A program made the position numbers and the translations under genes. Shown in pieces: positions 24,228 through 33,749 of a stretch of DNA of 64,000 bases (its first letter is position 1; each line of letters begins with the position of its first letter). The DNA is taken from NCBI RefSeq assembly GCF_003610895.1, contig NZ_MCAS01000016.1:1-64000 (forward strand), in the 5' to 3' direction. Under the pieces are notes generated by a model. The model was not told where the DNA came from. It saw only the letters and a program-made list of their open reading frames with translations, and ran no database searches. This DNA comes from Paraburkholderia fungorum. GTDB taxonomy: Bacteria; Pseudomonadota; Gammaproteobacteria; Burkholderiales; Burkholderiaceae.

Positions 24228-25593
24228 GGCGCCCGGCGCCTCCCCGGAAGCTGGCCGCTGTGTGGCTGGCGGGCAAACGCGCGTGCCCGAACAGTTTTTC
24301 GCGCAACGTGCCGTCGCGATACGCGCGTTTATAGGCGCCACGTTCCTGCAGAATCGGCACCACCAGTGCGATGAAATCGTCGAAGCATTCCGGCGCGACG
24401 GTGCGCGAGAGATTGAACCCGTCCACGCCGGCTTCTTCGGTCCATGCGATGAGTTCGTCCGCGATGCGCTCCGCAGAGCCGACGAGCGGCGCCTGACGGC
24501 TGCCGAGCAGCATCTGTTCGAGCAGTTTGCGTTTGGTCCATTGCGGGCCGGCGGCGCGCGTCATGGCTTCGACGTTCGACACGATGGCCTGGCTCTTGCC
24601 GGTTTCGATGGGCTCGTCGAGGTCGTAGCGCGCGAAGTCGATACCGAGCGACGCCGCCGCATGCACGAGCGCGGCCTCGGTGCTCACGTAGCGCCGGTAC
24701 TCGGCATATTTCTCCTGCGCCTCGCGATCCGTGCGGCCCGTGATGACGGTTTGCCCGAGCAGGACCTTGATGTCGTTGGCATCGCGCCCGCGTGCCGCCG
24801 CGTGCGCGCGGATGTCGTCGACAATGGTTTTCACGGCGGGCTTCGCCTGGCCATTGACGAATACGCACTCCGCGTGCGCCGCGGCGAACTGCTTGCCACG
24901 CGCGGACGAACCTGCCTGATAGAGCACCGGCGTGCGCTGCGGTGACGGTTCGCTCAGATGCATGGCGTCCACCTGATACTGCTTGCCGTGATGATGAATC
25001 ACGTGAACTTTCGACGCGTCGGCGTAGAGGCCTTGCGTTCTGTCACGCAGCACCGCCCCGTCTTCCCAGCTGCCTTCCCACAGTTTGTAGACCAGTTCCA
25101 TATATTCGTCGGCGAGATCGTAGCGATCGTCGTGGGCCATTTGCCCGGAGAGACCGATTGCGCGCGACGCGCTGTCCAGATAGCCCGTCACGATGTTCCA
25201 GCCGACCCGGCCGCGCGTCAGATGATCGAGCGTCGACATGCGCCGCGCGAACAGATAGGGCTGCTCAACGGTGAGATTCGACGTGACGCCGAACGACAGG
25301 TGGCGCGTTACGGCGGCCATGGCTGGAATCAGCAGCGTCGGGTCGTTCACCGGCACCTGCACCGCACCGCGGATCGCTGCCTCGGGATTGCCGCCGTAGA
25401 CGTCGTAGACACCGGCCACGTCCGCGAAAAAAATGCCGTCGAACAGGCCTGCCTCAAGCGTGCGGGCGTAGTCGGTCCAGTACTGAAGATCGGTGTAGCG
25501 GGCGGACTGATCGCGCGGATGGGTCCACATGCCTTGCTGGATGTGGCCGACGCAGTTCATGTCAAAAGCGTTGAGAACAATTTCCTTCGGCAT
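24220..25593 (-). CDS. FMN-dependent monooxygenase, NtaA/SnaA/DszA (LLM) family
   Basis: 457 aa, the full family length. Landmarks: LNAFDMNCVGHIQQGMWTHP, GLFDGIFFADVAGVYDVYGG, VEQPYLFARRMSTLDHLTRGRVGWNIVTGYLDSA, and the SPQRTPVLYQAGSSARGKQFAA segment. Members oxidise nitrilotriacetate, sulfonates, sulfones or similar compounds using FMNH2 from a separate reductase, which is the next gene. A divergent XRE-cupin regulator begins 185 bp upstream. The substrate cannot be named from the sequence. Confidence 0.92.
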   Translation of the reverse strand: MPKEIVLNAFDMNCVGHIQQGMWTHPRDQSARYTDLQYWTDYARTLEAGLFDGIFFADVAGVYDVYGGNPEAAIRGAVQVPVNDPTLLIPAMAAVTRHLSFGVTSNLTVEQPYLFARRMSTLDHLTRGRVGWNIVTGYLDSASRAIGLSGQMAHDDRYDLADEYMELVYKLWEGSWEDGAVLRDRTQGLYADASKVHVIHHHGKQYQVDAMHLSEPSPQRTPVLYQAGSSARGKQFAAAHAECVFVNGQAKPAVKTIVDDIRAHAAARGRDANDIKVLLGQTVITGRTDREAQEKYAEYRRYVSTEAALVHAAASLGIDFARYDLDEPIETGKSQAIVSNVEAMTRAAGPQWTKRKLLEQMLLGSRQAPLVGSAERIADELIAWTEEAGVDGFNLSRTVAPECFDDFIALVVPILQERGAYKRAYRDGTLREKLFGHARLPASHTAASFRGGAGRHA

Positions 25594-25777
25594 GGTGTCT
25601 TCCGGCTGAGGTGGACGGGATGCTTACGGTTGCAGTTCAAAGCAGGCGATCGGGCAGCGAGGCTGCGCGGGAATCGTTCGTTTAATATAGTGGACGAAAA
25701 ATCACTATGCAAGACATGAGTTTTGACTTTTAATGAGGGCTCAACGTGGCTCTCCTTTTATCGATCCTGATCCTTTC

Positions 25778-26347
25778 ATGTCCGAATCCTCTGCTATCGA
25801 TTTGACCGAGGCGATTTCCCTGCGCGTGAAGACCGAGCGCGAGGCGCGCAACTGGGCGCTGAGCGAACTGGCGGAGCGCTCGGGTGTCTCGAAGGCGATG
25901 ATCAGCAAGATCGAACGGGGCGAGGCGAGTCCAACCGCGACCGTGCTGGGGCGTCTGTCGGGAGCCTTCGGCCTGACCTTGTCGACCTTGCTGGCGCTCG
26001 CCGAGCAAAGCGGTGAGCGATTGGTGCGGCGAGCCGGGCAGCCGGTATGGCAGGACCCTGAAACGGGTTATACGCGGCGGCGGATTTCGCCTCCTACCGG
26101 CGGGGTGCTCGAATTGCTGGAGATCGAATTACCCGTGGGCGTGCGGGTGCCTTATCCGCCGGACGCGTTCGCGTTTCAGCATCAGCAGATCTGGGTGACG
26201 AGAGGGGTCCTGACTTTCCGTGAAGGCCAGCAGGTGTATCAGCTTGCCGAAGGAGATTGCCTGCAGCTTGGCGCGCCGCTCGATTGTGAGTTCTTCAATG
26301 GCGGGAACACAGTGTGCTGCTATGTCGTCGGCCTGGTTCGGCGGTGA
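25778..26347 (+). CDS. XRE-family regulator with C-terminal cupin domain
   Basis: 189 aa. A helix-turn-helix at about residues 18-70 (ALSELAERSGVSKAMISKIERGEASPTATVLGRLS) is followed by a cupin barrel of the SutR/PuuR-like class, which senses a small ligand. It is divergent from the LLM monooxygenase, with TTTAATATAG (about 25681) in the shared region, and so probably controls it. The start is taken as ATG 25778, close to the HTH; ATG 25733 is an in-frame alternative. Neither has a clear Shine-Dalgarno. Confidence 0.88.
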   Translation: MSESSAIDLTEAISLRVKTEREARNWALSELAERSGVSKAMISKIERGEASPTATVLGRLSGAFGLTLSTLLALAEQSGERLVRRAGQPVWQDPETGYTRRRISPPTGGVLELLEIELPVGVRVPYPPDAFAFQHQQIWVTRGVLTFREGQQVYQLAEGDCLQLGAPLDCEFFNGGNTVCCYVVGLVRR

Positions 26348-26522
26348 CGGTTTCAACAAGTGTCAGGACAGATCGGGACGACAGGCACCGCCGCAGATCG
26401 GCGCTTGCGGCGCTACCCATCGCAACCTGTCGTCATCGATCAACCGCGAATCGATCGGGGATCGATCGCGAATCAATCGTGACCCGATCGTGACCTGACG
26501 GTGAACGAGGCACGAGGCCCGA

Positions 26523-26894
26523 TCAGCCTCCGCCGCCGCCGCCCTGCGTGCCGAGCGTCAACTTGTTGTTCACCGACTTCACGCCCGCAACACCCTTGGC
26601 CACGTCCTCTGCCTGCGAGATCTGCCCGCTATCGGGTACCGTGCCAGTCAAGGTCACCGCGCCGCCACGCGCGCGCACAAACACGTTCGACACATCAAAA
26701 CCCTGCGCTTTCGCCAAAGCCTTGCGCACGTCCAGACCTAACTTGCGGTCTACCTTCTTGACGCTTTTCGGATTGGTGCCCGGCGCCGCCATGCTGCCCG
26801 ACGCCATGGCATCGCTCGACTGGGCATAGGCGCTGGACACAGTCGCCACACACAATGCGATGCCGAGTGCCTTCAATAGATTGACTGTTTTCAC
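26523..26894 (-). CDS. BON-domain periplasmic protein
   Basis: 123 aa from a GTG start at 26894, which has GGAG 6 nt upstream; this beats the longer frame beginning at 27035. A signal peptide ends SSAYAQS near residue 26. One BON domain follows (VFVRARGGAVTLTGTVPDSGQISQAEDVAKGVAGVKSVNNKL). The C-terminus is a run of six Gly. OsmY-like single-BON proteins bind lipid or the envelope under stress. It is transcribed away from the MFS gene. Confidence 0.87.
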   Translation of the reverse strand: MKTVNLLKALGIALCVATVSSAYAQSSDAMASGSMAAPGTNPKSVKKVDRKLGLDVRKALAKAQGFDVSNVFVRARGGAVTLTGTVPDSGQISQAEDVAKGVAGVKSVNNKLTLGTQGGGGGG

Positions 26895-27176
26895 GTTTTC
26901 TCCATTCCTCGAAAAGTTGATGTCGCATCGTTGCATGCAAAAAAAACTACGCGCCTGCAAGCACTTTTCCGCCTGTACGGAGCCGCCTGTCTTGTAGAAG
27001 AGTGAGCTTGTGACGCTCCCAGCGCGCTTAAACAATACTCCAGCAAACGCGTGAATGCTGAAAAAACTGCTCGGACGTACCGTTGCCGGCCGCTCGTCGA
27101 CGACCGTCCGACCCCGGCCGTCCGGCGCCGGATTCGCCTATCATGGCGGCTTCGATCATCACGAGGCGTAACGCAG

Positions 27177-28439
27177 ATGTCTGATGGCGTACAGCAACAA
27201 CTCCATGAATCGCCCACGGATACAACGGCATCGCCGGTCGATTATGGCCTATGGGCCTTGACCTTCAGTTACGTGCTCAGCCAGTTTTTCCGCAGCTATA
27301 TCGCTGTGATCTCAACCCAGTTGATCGGGGATTTCCATTTTTCGCCGCAAATGTTCGGCTGGTTCGCGGGTTCGTTCTTTCTCGTGTTCGCCGTCGCGCA
27401 ACTGCCGGTGGGCATGATGTTCGACCGCTACGGCGTGCGCGGACCCACCGCGTTCCTGATGGGCATCGGCGCCGCGTGCGCCGGTATCCTTTCGATGACG
27501 ACGAGCGCAACCGTCGCGCTCGTCGCGCAAGCCGGCATCGGACTGGGTTGCGCGCCCATCTTCATGGGGCTGCTCAATTACGTGCTGCGTACAGGCCATG
27601 GCACGCGCAATGTGCGCGCCGTCACGACGGCGAGTGCGATCGGTATGGCAGGTGCGTTGCTGGCCGCGTTTCCGCTGAGCCGCGCGACCGCGAGCTTCGG
27701 CTGGCGTCCGGTGATGGTCACCGCCGCGCTCGCCATGCTATGCGCGACGCTGGGTGTGGTGTGCTTCGTGCGCCGGCGCAGCGCGGCCGAGCATGAGCGC
27801 AGCCTCGCTGCGCTGCAGCATGCAGCAGGCGCAGTGAAAAAACGGCGCACCGGTTTCTGGACCTTGATGCCGGCCTGCCTCGCGCTTTCGGTCGGCAGCA
27901 CGTTTCGCACGTCGTGGGGCGGGCCGTATCTGGCCGACGTCTACGGTTTCGACGTCATCGCGCGCGGCAATGCGATGACCGTCACCAGCGTGATCGGAAT
28001 CGCCGCGTCGTTTGGTATCCCACTGGCCGTGCGATTCTGTGCGCCCAAGCTGATTTCGTTGCTGTGGCTGATCGCCGGCGTGCTGGCGGCAGTCGTGCTC
28101 GCGGTGGTTCCGGACGGCAACTGGATGCTCAGCGTCGCGCTGATCTGTGTGTTGTTCTCGGTCGGCTCAATCCATCCGCTCGTGATGTCGCAAGCGCGCG
28201 CCATCATCGCGCCGCGCCGGCTCGGGCTTGGTCTGGGGCTGCTCAATAGCCTGGTTTTTCTCGGCGTGGCGCTCACCAGTAGTTGCTTCGGCTGGATCGC
28301 GGGCGCGGCAAAACGCGGGCATCTATCGAACGCGGGCACCTATGCGGCGCTGTTTGCCGTGACCGTCGTGCCGCTTGCGATTGGCGCGGTGGTTTATTTT
28401 TTCAGCCCGGTGGTGGCTGCGCCGAAAGAAGAGGCCTGA
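27177..28439 (+). CDS. major facilitator superfamily transporter
   Basis: 420 aa with 12 predicted helices. FDRYGVRGP between helices 2 and 3 is the MFS signature loop, and FFRSYIAVIS in helix 1 and GLGCAPIFMGLLNYVLR in helix 4 fit the family. A central basic loop lies around residues 205-225. ATG 27177 has GAGG about 10 nt upstream. The substrate is unknown. The IclR gene follows by about 100 bp on the same strand, which suggests the transporter may serve the compound sensed by that regulator. Confidence 0.88.
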   Translation: MSDGVQQQLHESPTDTTASPVDYGLWALTFSYVLSQFFRSYIAVISTQLIGDFHFSPQMFGWFAGSFFLVFAVAQLPVGMMFDRYGVRGPTAFLMGIGAACAGILSMTTSATVALVAQAGIGLGCAPIFMGLLNYVLRTGHGTRNVRAVTTASAIGMAGALLAAFPLSRATASFGWRPVMVTAALAMLCATLGVVCFVRRRSAAEHERSLAALQHAAGAVKKRRTGFWTLMPACLALSVGSTFRTSWGGPYLADVYGFDVIARGNAMTVTSVIGIAASFGIPLAVRFCAPKLISLLWLIAGVLAAVVLAVVPDGNWMLSVALICVLFSVGSIHPLVMSQARAIIAPRRLGLGLGLLNSLVFLGVALTSSCFGWIAGAAKRGHLSNAGTYAALFAVTVVPLAIGAVVYFFSPVVAAPKEEA

Positions 28440-28542
28440 GCAGCGGCTTGCGTTTGTCTATAATTCGGCAGCCCGGATCACCCTCGATTCCGGCCATGGT
28501 TTGTCTTTCAGATGGTGCCGTTTCGCAGGAGCGTGTTTCATT

Positions 28543-29436
28543 TTGAGCAAAGCCAATCACAGCCCAATCGACAATCCGGCCACGGACCTGAGCACTGGCG
28601 ACGCTGAGCCATCGCCCGTGACGTCCGCGAGAACCCATTCAATCATCGCGAGCCGGACGGCACACGAGGCGCACAAGGACGACCGGCATTTCGTCACCGC
28701 ACTCGCGCGCGGACTCGAGGTGCTGGCGTGTTTTCGCTCCGGCGACAAATCGCTGAGTAATCAGGAACTCGCCCTGCGTTGCAAACTGCCGAAGTCGACG
28801 GTGTCGCGTCTCACTCATACGCTCACGCTGCTCGGCTACCTGATTCATTTGAAAGAGAGCGGGAAATACCGGCTTGGAACGGCCTCGCTCGCATTGGGCA
28901 GCGCGATGCTGGCGCGGCTCGATGTGCGCAAGATTGCCCGACCGGTGATGCAGGAGCTGGCCGAGATCGTCGGTGCAAGCGTGTCGCTGGGTACGCGCGA
29001 TCGCCTCTCGATGATCTACCTGGAAAATTGCCGGTGCTCCGTTGCGCTCGCCTTGACCCTGGAAGTCGGCTCGCGTATTCCGGTCGCGACATCGGCAATT
29101 GGCCGTGCATGGCTTGCGGCGATCCCTGAACATGATCGTCTCAGCTTCATGGAGCAGGTGCGCGAGCTCGATCACGTGGCGTGGCCAAACACCCGTCGCG
29201 GCATTGAGAAAGCGCTGGAGGATTACCGTACGCTCGGCGTCACGACTTCGTTCGGGGACTGGCAGAAAGACGTGAACGGCATCGCCCGAGCTTTTCAGCC
29301 GGGCGGCGAGTTGCCGATCATGGCGATCAATGTGGGTGGGCCCTCGTTCAAGCTCTCGAAGGAGTTCCTGCTTGAGGAGGTGAGGCCACGCCTGATCGCT
29401 ATGGTGACACAGCTGGAAAGCGTGCTTTCGCATTGA
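28543..29436 (+). CDS. IclR-family transcriptional regulator
   Basis: 297 aa from a TTG start with AGGAG about 11 nt upstream. An N-terminal extension of about 45 residues precedes the winged helix (FVTALARGLEVLACF, LPKSTVSRLTHTL, GKYRLGTASLALG). The C-terminal effector domain has SVSLGTRDRLSMIYLE and the late GVTTSFGDWQKDVNGIARAF segment. A TATAAT hexamer at 28459-28464 gives a local promoter. It lies between an MFS gene and an acyl-CoA dehydrogenase/SDR/ligase cluster, so it is the best local candidate to bind the CTGCA-W-TGCAG palindromes listed below; that link is inference. Confidence 0.9.
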   Translation: MSKANHSPIDNPATDLSTGDAEPSPVTSARTHSIIASRTAHEAHKDDRHFVTALARGLEVLACFRSGDKSLSNQELALRCKLPKSTVSRLTHTLTLLGYLIHLKESGKYRLGTASLALGSAMLARLDVRKIARPVMQELAEIVGASVSLGTRDRLSMIYLENCRCSVALALTLEVGSRIPVATSAIGRAWLAAIPEHDRLSFMEQVRELDHVAWPNTRRGIEKALEDYRTLGVTTSFGDWQKDVNGIARAFQPGGELPIMAINVGGPSFKLSKEFLLEEVRPRLIAMVTQLESVLSH

Positions 29437-29458
29437 AGCATTGAGCGAACGACGGCGT

Positions 29459-31270
29459 TCAGAACCACTGAGGCGCCATCGTCAGCGTCGTATCGTCGAG
29501 ACCGCGCAGCGTGGTCAGCATCAGCGAGACGCGCGGCAACTCCCAGCGGAAGAACCACTGGCACGCATGCAGCTTGCCGCGATAGAAGTCACCATCAGTC
29601 TGGTTCTTCGCTTCAGCTTCAGGCAAGGCAGCGCTCGCAACGATCGCCTGCCGCAACCATGTCCACGCGAGCACGATATGACCGAACGCTTCGAGAAAAG
29701 CGTTCGCATTGGCGAGCGCGCGTTCGCTTTCGCTAGCCAGGGTGGGCAGCAACGCTTCGAGCGTACCGGTCAGTTCGCGCCATGCCTCGCTGAGTGAATC
29801 GGCGTGTGCTTGCAGGGTTGCATGCGTGCGCGCGAGCTCGATGCTGCGCTGTATTTCACGCCCTAATAGTTTGAGCGCCGCACCCTGTTTCATCACGACT
29901 TTGCGGCCCAGCAGATCGAGCGCCTGGATCCCATGCGTGCCTTCGTGAATCATGTTCAGGCGGTTGTCGCGATAGAACTGTTCGACCGGATATTCGCGCG
30001 TGTAGCCATAGCCGCCGTGAATCTGGATGGCGAGGCTGTTCGCTTCGAGGCACCACTGCGACGGCCACGACTTGACTACCGGTGTCAGCAGATCGAGCAG
30101 CAGGCTCGCTTCGGCGCGCGCGGCGTCGCTCTCGCCGGTGTTCTGTTCGTCGACGAGGCGCGCCGCGTACAGGCACAGCGCGTAGGCGCCTTCCACATAG
30201 GCCTTTTGCGCGAGCAGCATGCGGCGTACGTCGGCATGTTCGATAAGCGGCAATTGCGGATCGAGCGGGTTCTTGTTGTCCGGGCGCCGTCCCTGTGGCC
30301 GTTCGCGCGCGTAATCGAGCGAAGCCAGATAACCGCGATAGCCGAGCATGACCGCGCCGAGGCCGACGCCGATGCGCGCCTCGTTCATCATGTGGAACAT
30401 ATACGCCAAACCATGATGCGGTTCGCCCACCAGTTCGCCGATGCATTCGCCGCGTTCGCCGAACGAGAGCATGGTCGAGGTCGTGCCACGCCAGCCCATC
30501 TTGTGAATGAGCCCCGCGAGCGCCACGTCGTTGCGCGCTCCGGGACTGCCGTCCTCATTCACGTGGAACTTCGGCACCGTGAAGAGAGAGATGCCTTTGA
30601 CGCCAGGCGGCCCGCCTGGAATGCGCGCCAGCACCAGATGGACGATGTTGTCGCTCAACTCGTGATCGCCGCCCGAAATGAAGATCTTGTTGCCGCGGAT
30701 CGAATAGGTGCCGTCTTCGTTGGGCGTCGCACTGGTGACGAGGTCCGAAAGGCTCGAGCCGGCTTGCGGCTCGGTCAGCGCCATCGTGCCGAACGCGCGG
30801 CCTTCCAGTAACGCCTGCAGATACTTGTGCTTTTGCGCCGCACTGCCGAAACGCTCGATCACGTTCGCGTTCGCCGTGGTCAGCATTGCGTAAGACGAGG
30901 TGGCGATGTTGGCGCTCTTGAAGAGCGACAGGCATGCAAAGGAAATCACGGCGGGCAACTGCATGCCGCCCCATTCGTAGTCTTTGCCGGCAGCAAGAAA
31001 TCCCGCCAGGCGGAATGCGTCGAGCGCTTCCTTCACCTCGGCGGGCATCGTGATGCGTTGACCGTCGAATTGCGGTTCGTGTTCGTCGGAGAGGCGGTTG
31101 TGCGGTGCGAACTTTTCGGCGGCTACCGCGTGAGCCGTTTCGAGCGCCGCGTTAAAGGTCTCGCGGCTGTGGTCGGCGTGGCGAGCGCGCTGTGTGAGCG
31201 TTTCTGCCTCGAGCACTTCGAACAGCTGGAACTCCAGATCACGCGAGTTGATGATCAGCGCATCTTGCAT
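29459..31270 (-). CDS. acyl-CoA dehydrogenase (long form, C-terminal extension)
   Basis: 603 aa. The FAD/acyl-CoA dehydrogenase core shows MALTEPQAGSSLSD, GNKIFISGGDH, MNEARIGVGLGAVMLGYRGY and the catalytic-base segment RLNMIHEGTHGIQALDLLGR. About 150 C-terminal residues beyond the core match the extension (PF12806 type) of the approximately 600-aa bacterial family that includes 3-methylmercaptopropionyl-CoA dehydrogenase DmdC. ATG 31270 is preferred over the upstream 31405. It is convergent with the IclR gene (22 bp gap) and divergent from the SDR at 31536, sharing that operator-bearing region. Confidence 0.92.
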   Translation of the reverse strand: MQDALIINSRDLEFQLFEVLEAETLTQRARHADHSRETFNAALETAHAVAAEKFAPHNRLSDEHEPQFDGQRITMPAEVKEALDAFRLAGFLAAGKDYEWGGMQLPAVISFACLSLFKSANIATSSYAMLTTANANVIERFGSAAQKHKYLQALLEGRAFGTMALTEPQAGSSLSDLVTSATPNEDGTYSIRGNKIFISGGDHELSDNIVHLVLARIPGGPPGVKGISLFTVPKFHVNEDGSPGARNDVALAGLIHKMGWRGTTSTMLSFGERGECIGELVGEPHHGLAYMFHMMNEARIGVGLGAVMLGYRGYLASLDYARERPQGRRPDNKNPLDPQLPLIEHADVRRMLLAQKAYVEGAYALCLYAARLVDEQNTGESDAARAEASLLLDLLTPVVKSWPSQWCLEANSLAIQIHGGYGYTREYPVEQFYRDNRLNMIHEGTHGIQALDLLGRKVVMKQGAALKLLGREIQRSIELARTHATLQAHADSLSEAWRELTGTLEALLPTLASESERALANANAFLEAFGHIVLAWTWLRQAIVASAALPEAEAKNQTDGDFYRGKLHACQWFFRWELPRVSLMLTTLRGLDDTTLTMAPQWF

Positions 31271-31449
31271 GGGAGAAGACTCGTCTAAAGATGAACCGCT
31301 ATGCAGAACAGCTACGCAGCAGGCGCGAAAAAACCCACGATTGCACGGACGCGGCTCGATTGAGAAGTGCGGTATTCGGGTAAGCCCCGATGATCCGCCC
31401 ATCAACGATACGTGTCAGTTTAAATCAAAAGTGAATGAGCGTGCTTTTA

Positions 31450-31514
31450 TTTACACGGCGAATTTCGGCACGTATGATGGTCAGACAATCTGGAACGAAA
31501 GTCTGCATTGCAGA
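31450..31514 (+). promoter_or_regulatory. SDR operon promoter with downstream palindromic operator
   Basis: TTTACA (31450-31455), 17 nt, TATGAT (31473-31478) is a good sigma-70-type promoter. A perfect palindrome TCTGCA-T-TGCAGA lies at 31502-31514, about 23 nt after the expected start of transcription and 22 nt before the SDR ATG. That position suits a repressor. The same core occurs near 50.1, 50.3, 52.7 and 52.8 kb. Confidence 0.7.
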
Positions 31515-31535
31515 ACAACCTGGAGGAGCGGCGTA

Positions 31536-32309
31536 ATGTCTGTGAAAGACCTGTTTCAACTGGACGGCAAGGTTGCACTGATCACCGGAGGCTCTCGCGG
31601 GCTGGGTCTGCAAATGGCCGAGGCGCTGGGCGAAATGGGCTGTCGCGTGGCGATCACCGCGCGCAAGGCGGACGAACTCGCGGAGGCCAAAACGCATCTG
31701 CAAAGCCGGGGTATCGAGGTGCAGACCCTGGTCAACGATCTGCAGCGCTTCGAGGGTATCCCCGGTCTCGTGAATGAAGTGCTCGGCGCGCATGGCCATA
31801 TCGACATTCTCGTGAACAACGCGGGCGCGACTTGGGGCGCACCGGCTGAAGACTATCCCGACGAAGCGTGGCACAAGGTGATGAACCTGAATGTCCATGC
31901 GCCGTTCTTCGTCGCGCGTGAAGTCGGCAAGCGCAGCATGATCCCGCGCCGTGCCGGCAAGATCATCAACATCGCGTCGGTGGCGGGCCTGAAGGGTTCG
32001 CCGCCCGGCATGAACACAATTGCCTACAACACGTCCAAGGCCGCGGCGATCAATTTCACGCGGGCGCTCGCGGCGGAATGGGGTAAGTACAACATCAACG
32101 TCAATGCGATTTGCCCGGGTTTTTTCCCCTCGAAAATGTCGGCAGGACTGCTCGACAAACTCGAAGACACCATCGTCTCGCGCACGCCGTTGCAGCGTCT
32201 TGGCGGCGACGAGGATCTCAAAGGCCCGGTCGTGTTCCTCGCGAGTGAAGCGTCGCGCCACATCACCGGACAGTATTTCGCGGTGGACGGCGGCTCGATC
32301 ATCGTCTGA
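31536..32309 (+). CDS. short-chain dehydrogenase/reductase
   Basis: 257 aa classical SDR. TGGSRGLG binds the cofactor dinucleotide, NNAG is at about 90, the catalytic Ser is in IINIASVAG and the Tyr/Lys pair in YNTSKAA. The C-terminal AVDGGSIIV is typical of FabG-like and gluconate 5-dehydrogenase-like members. GGAGGAG lies about 7 nt before ATG 31536. It is the first gene of a plus-strand series of acyl-CoA type enzymes and could oxidise a hydroxy intermediate, alone or as hydroxyacyl-CoA. Confidence 0.92.
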   Translation: MSVKDLFQLDGKVALITGGSRGLGLQMAEALGEMGCRVAITARKADELAEAKTHLQSRGIEVQTLVNDLQRFEGIPGLVNEVLGAHGHIDILVNNAGATWGAPAEDYPDEAWHKVMNLNVHAPFFVAREVGKRSMIPRRAGKIINIASVAGLKGSPPGMNTIAYNTSKAAAINFTRALAAEWGKYNINVNAICPGFFPSKMSAGLLDKLEDTIVSRTPLQRLGGDEDLKGPVVFLASEASRHITGQYFAVDGGSIIV

Positions 32310-32406
32310 CCCATGCGCTAACTGAGCGGTTTCGAGGCGGGGCGTGAGGCTTCAGGCGCGCTGCGCTCAGGTGCATAAGAGCTATGTGTGGGATGGGAGA
32401 CATCGC

Positions 32407-33633
32407 ATGGATTTTCAGCACTCGGAGAAGGTCAAGAGTTTGCAGCAACGCTTGAACGCTTTCATGGACGAGTACGTGTACCCGGCCGAGGCGGTGTTCG
32501 ATGCGCAGATGGACGCCGCGCGTGAATCCGGCAACCGGTGGCAGCCCGCGCCGGTGATCGAGGCGTTGAAACAGAAAGCGAAAGCCGTGGGTTTGTGGAA
32601 CCTGTTCCTGCCCGAGTCGAAATACGGCGCGGGGCTCACCAATCTGGAATACGCGCCGCTGTGCGAAATCATGGGGCGCTCGCATATCGGCGCGGAGCCG
32701 TTCAACTGCTCGGCGCCGGACACCGGCAACATGGAAACGCTGGTGCGCTATGCCACGCCCGAGCAGCAGGAGCAATGGCTGCTGCCGCTGCTCGACGGCA
32801 CGATCCGCTCGGCCTTCGCGATGACGGAGCCGGAAGTGGCGTCGTCGGACGCGACCAATATCGAAGCGCGCATTGAACGCGATGGCGGCGAATACATCCT
32901 GAACGGCCGCAAATGGTGGACCTCGGGCGCGAACGATCCGCGCTGCAAGGTGCTGATCTTCATGGGCAAGTCCAATCCGGAGCACACGAACCGGCATCAG
33001 CAGCAGTCGATGATCCTCGTGCCGATCGACACGCCAGGTGTGAAAGTGCTGCGCCATCTGCCCGTATTCGGCTATGACGACGCGCCGCACGGCCACGCTG
33101 AAATCTCCTTTGAAAACGTACGTGTGCCGGCCGGCAACATGCTGCTCGGCGAGGGGCGCGGCTTCGAAATCGCGCAAGGGCGGCTCGGGCCGGGCCGCAT
33201 CCATCACTGCATGCGCCTGATCGGGCGTGCCGAACGCGCGCTCGAGGCGATGTGCCGCCGCTCGCTGGAACGTGTAGCGTTTGGCCGGCCCATCGCCGAT
33301 CAGGGCGTAACGCGTGAACGGATCGCGAACGCCCGCATCATGATCGACCAGACGCGTTTTCTGGTGCTGAACGCGGCGCACAAAATGGATACGGTCGGCA
33401 ACAAGGATGCGCGTCAGGAAATCGCGATGATCAAGGTGGCCGCACCCAGCATGGCGTGCCAGGTGATCGACTGGGCCATGCAGGTGCACGGCGGCGGCGC
33501 GGTCAGCGACGACTTCGGTCTCGCGCGTGCGTATGCGAGTTCGCGCACCCTGCGTTTCGCGGACGGACCCGATGAAGTGCACCGCAACGCCATCGCGACG
33601 ATGGAGCTTGGGCGCCACCTCGGGCGCCTATGA
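32407..33633 (+). CDS. acyl-CoA dehydrogenase (ACAD10/11-like)
   Basis: 408 aa. Core motifs: FAMTEPEVASSDATNIEA (substrate/FAD loop), NGRKWWTSGAND, GRGFEIAQGRLGPGRIHHCMR and FGRPIADQGVTRERIA. The late RFADGPDEVHRNAIATMEL segment is the form found in ACAD10/11-type enzymes, where Asp in place of the usual Glu is expected; these act on 4-hydroxy or branched acyl-CoA. GGGAGA stands about 8 nt before ATG 32407. It follows the SDR by about 97 nt and is probably in the same transcript. Confidence 0.9.
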   Translation: MDFQHSEKVKSLQQRLNAFMDEYVYPAEAVFDAQMDAARESGNRWQPAPVIEALKQKAKAVGLWNLFLPESKYGAGLTNLEYAPLCEIMGRSHIGAEPFNCSAPDTGNMETLVRYATPEQQEQWLLPLLDGTIRSAFAMTEPEVASSDATNIEARIERDGGEYILNGRKWWTSGANDPRCKVLIFMGKSNPEHTNRHQQQSMILVPIDTPGVKVLRHLPVFGYDDAPHGHAEISFENVRVPAGNMLLGEGRGFEIAQGRLGPGRIHHCMRLIGRAERALEAMCRRSLERVAFGRPIADQGVTRERIANARIMIDQTRFLVLNAAHKMDTVGNKDARQEIAMIKVAAPSMACQVIDWAMQVHGGGAVSDDFGLARAYASSRTLRFADGPDEVHRNAIATMELGRHLGRL

Positions 33634-33749
33634 CGCAAACTGGCACCTCGTATTCCAGTGATTCATCGGTTGGCCGCCTGCGTCACGCGGCGGATGTCAA
33701 CGAAGCGCGTCTTTAGTGACGCGCACAGACAGTCAGGCAGGAGACGCCT

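Noticed and set aside
24019..24945. A 308-codon plus-strand frame over the flavin reductase and monooxygenase
   Set aside because: It crosses the coupled junction of two well-supported minus-strand genes and has no domain.
26430..26500. GATCG-rich stretch after the XRE-cupin gene as a repeat array or operator
   Set aside because: The short ATCGATC/GATCG units are irregular in spacing and lie between converging genes. They look like local sequence bias.
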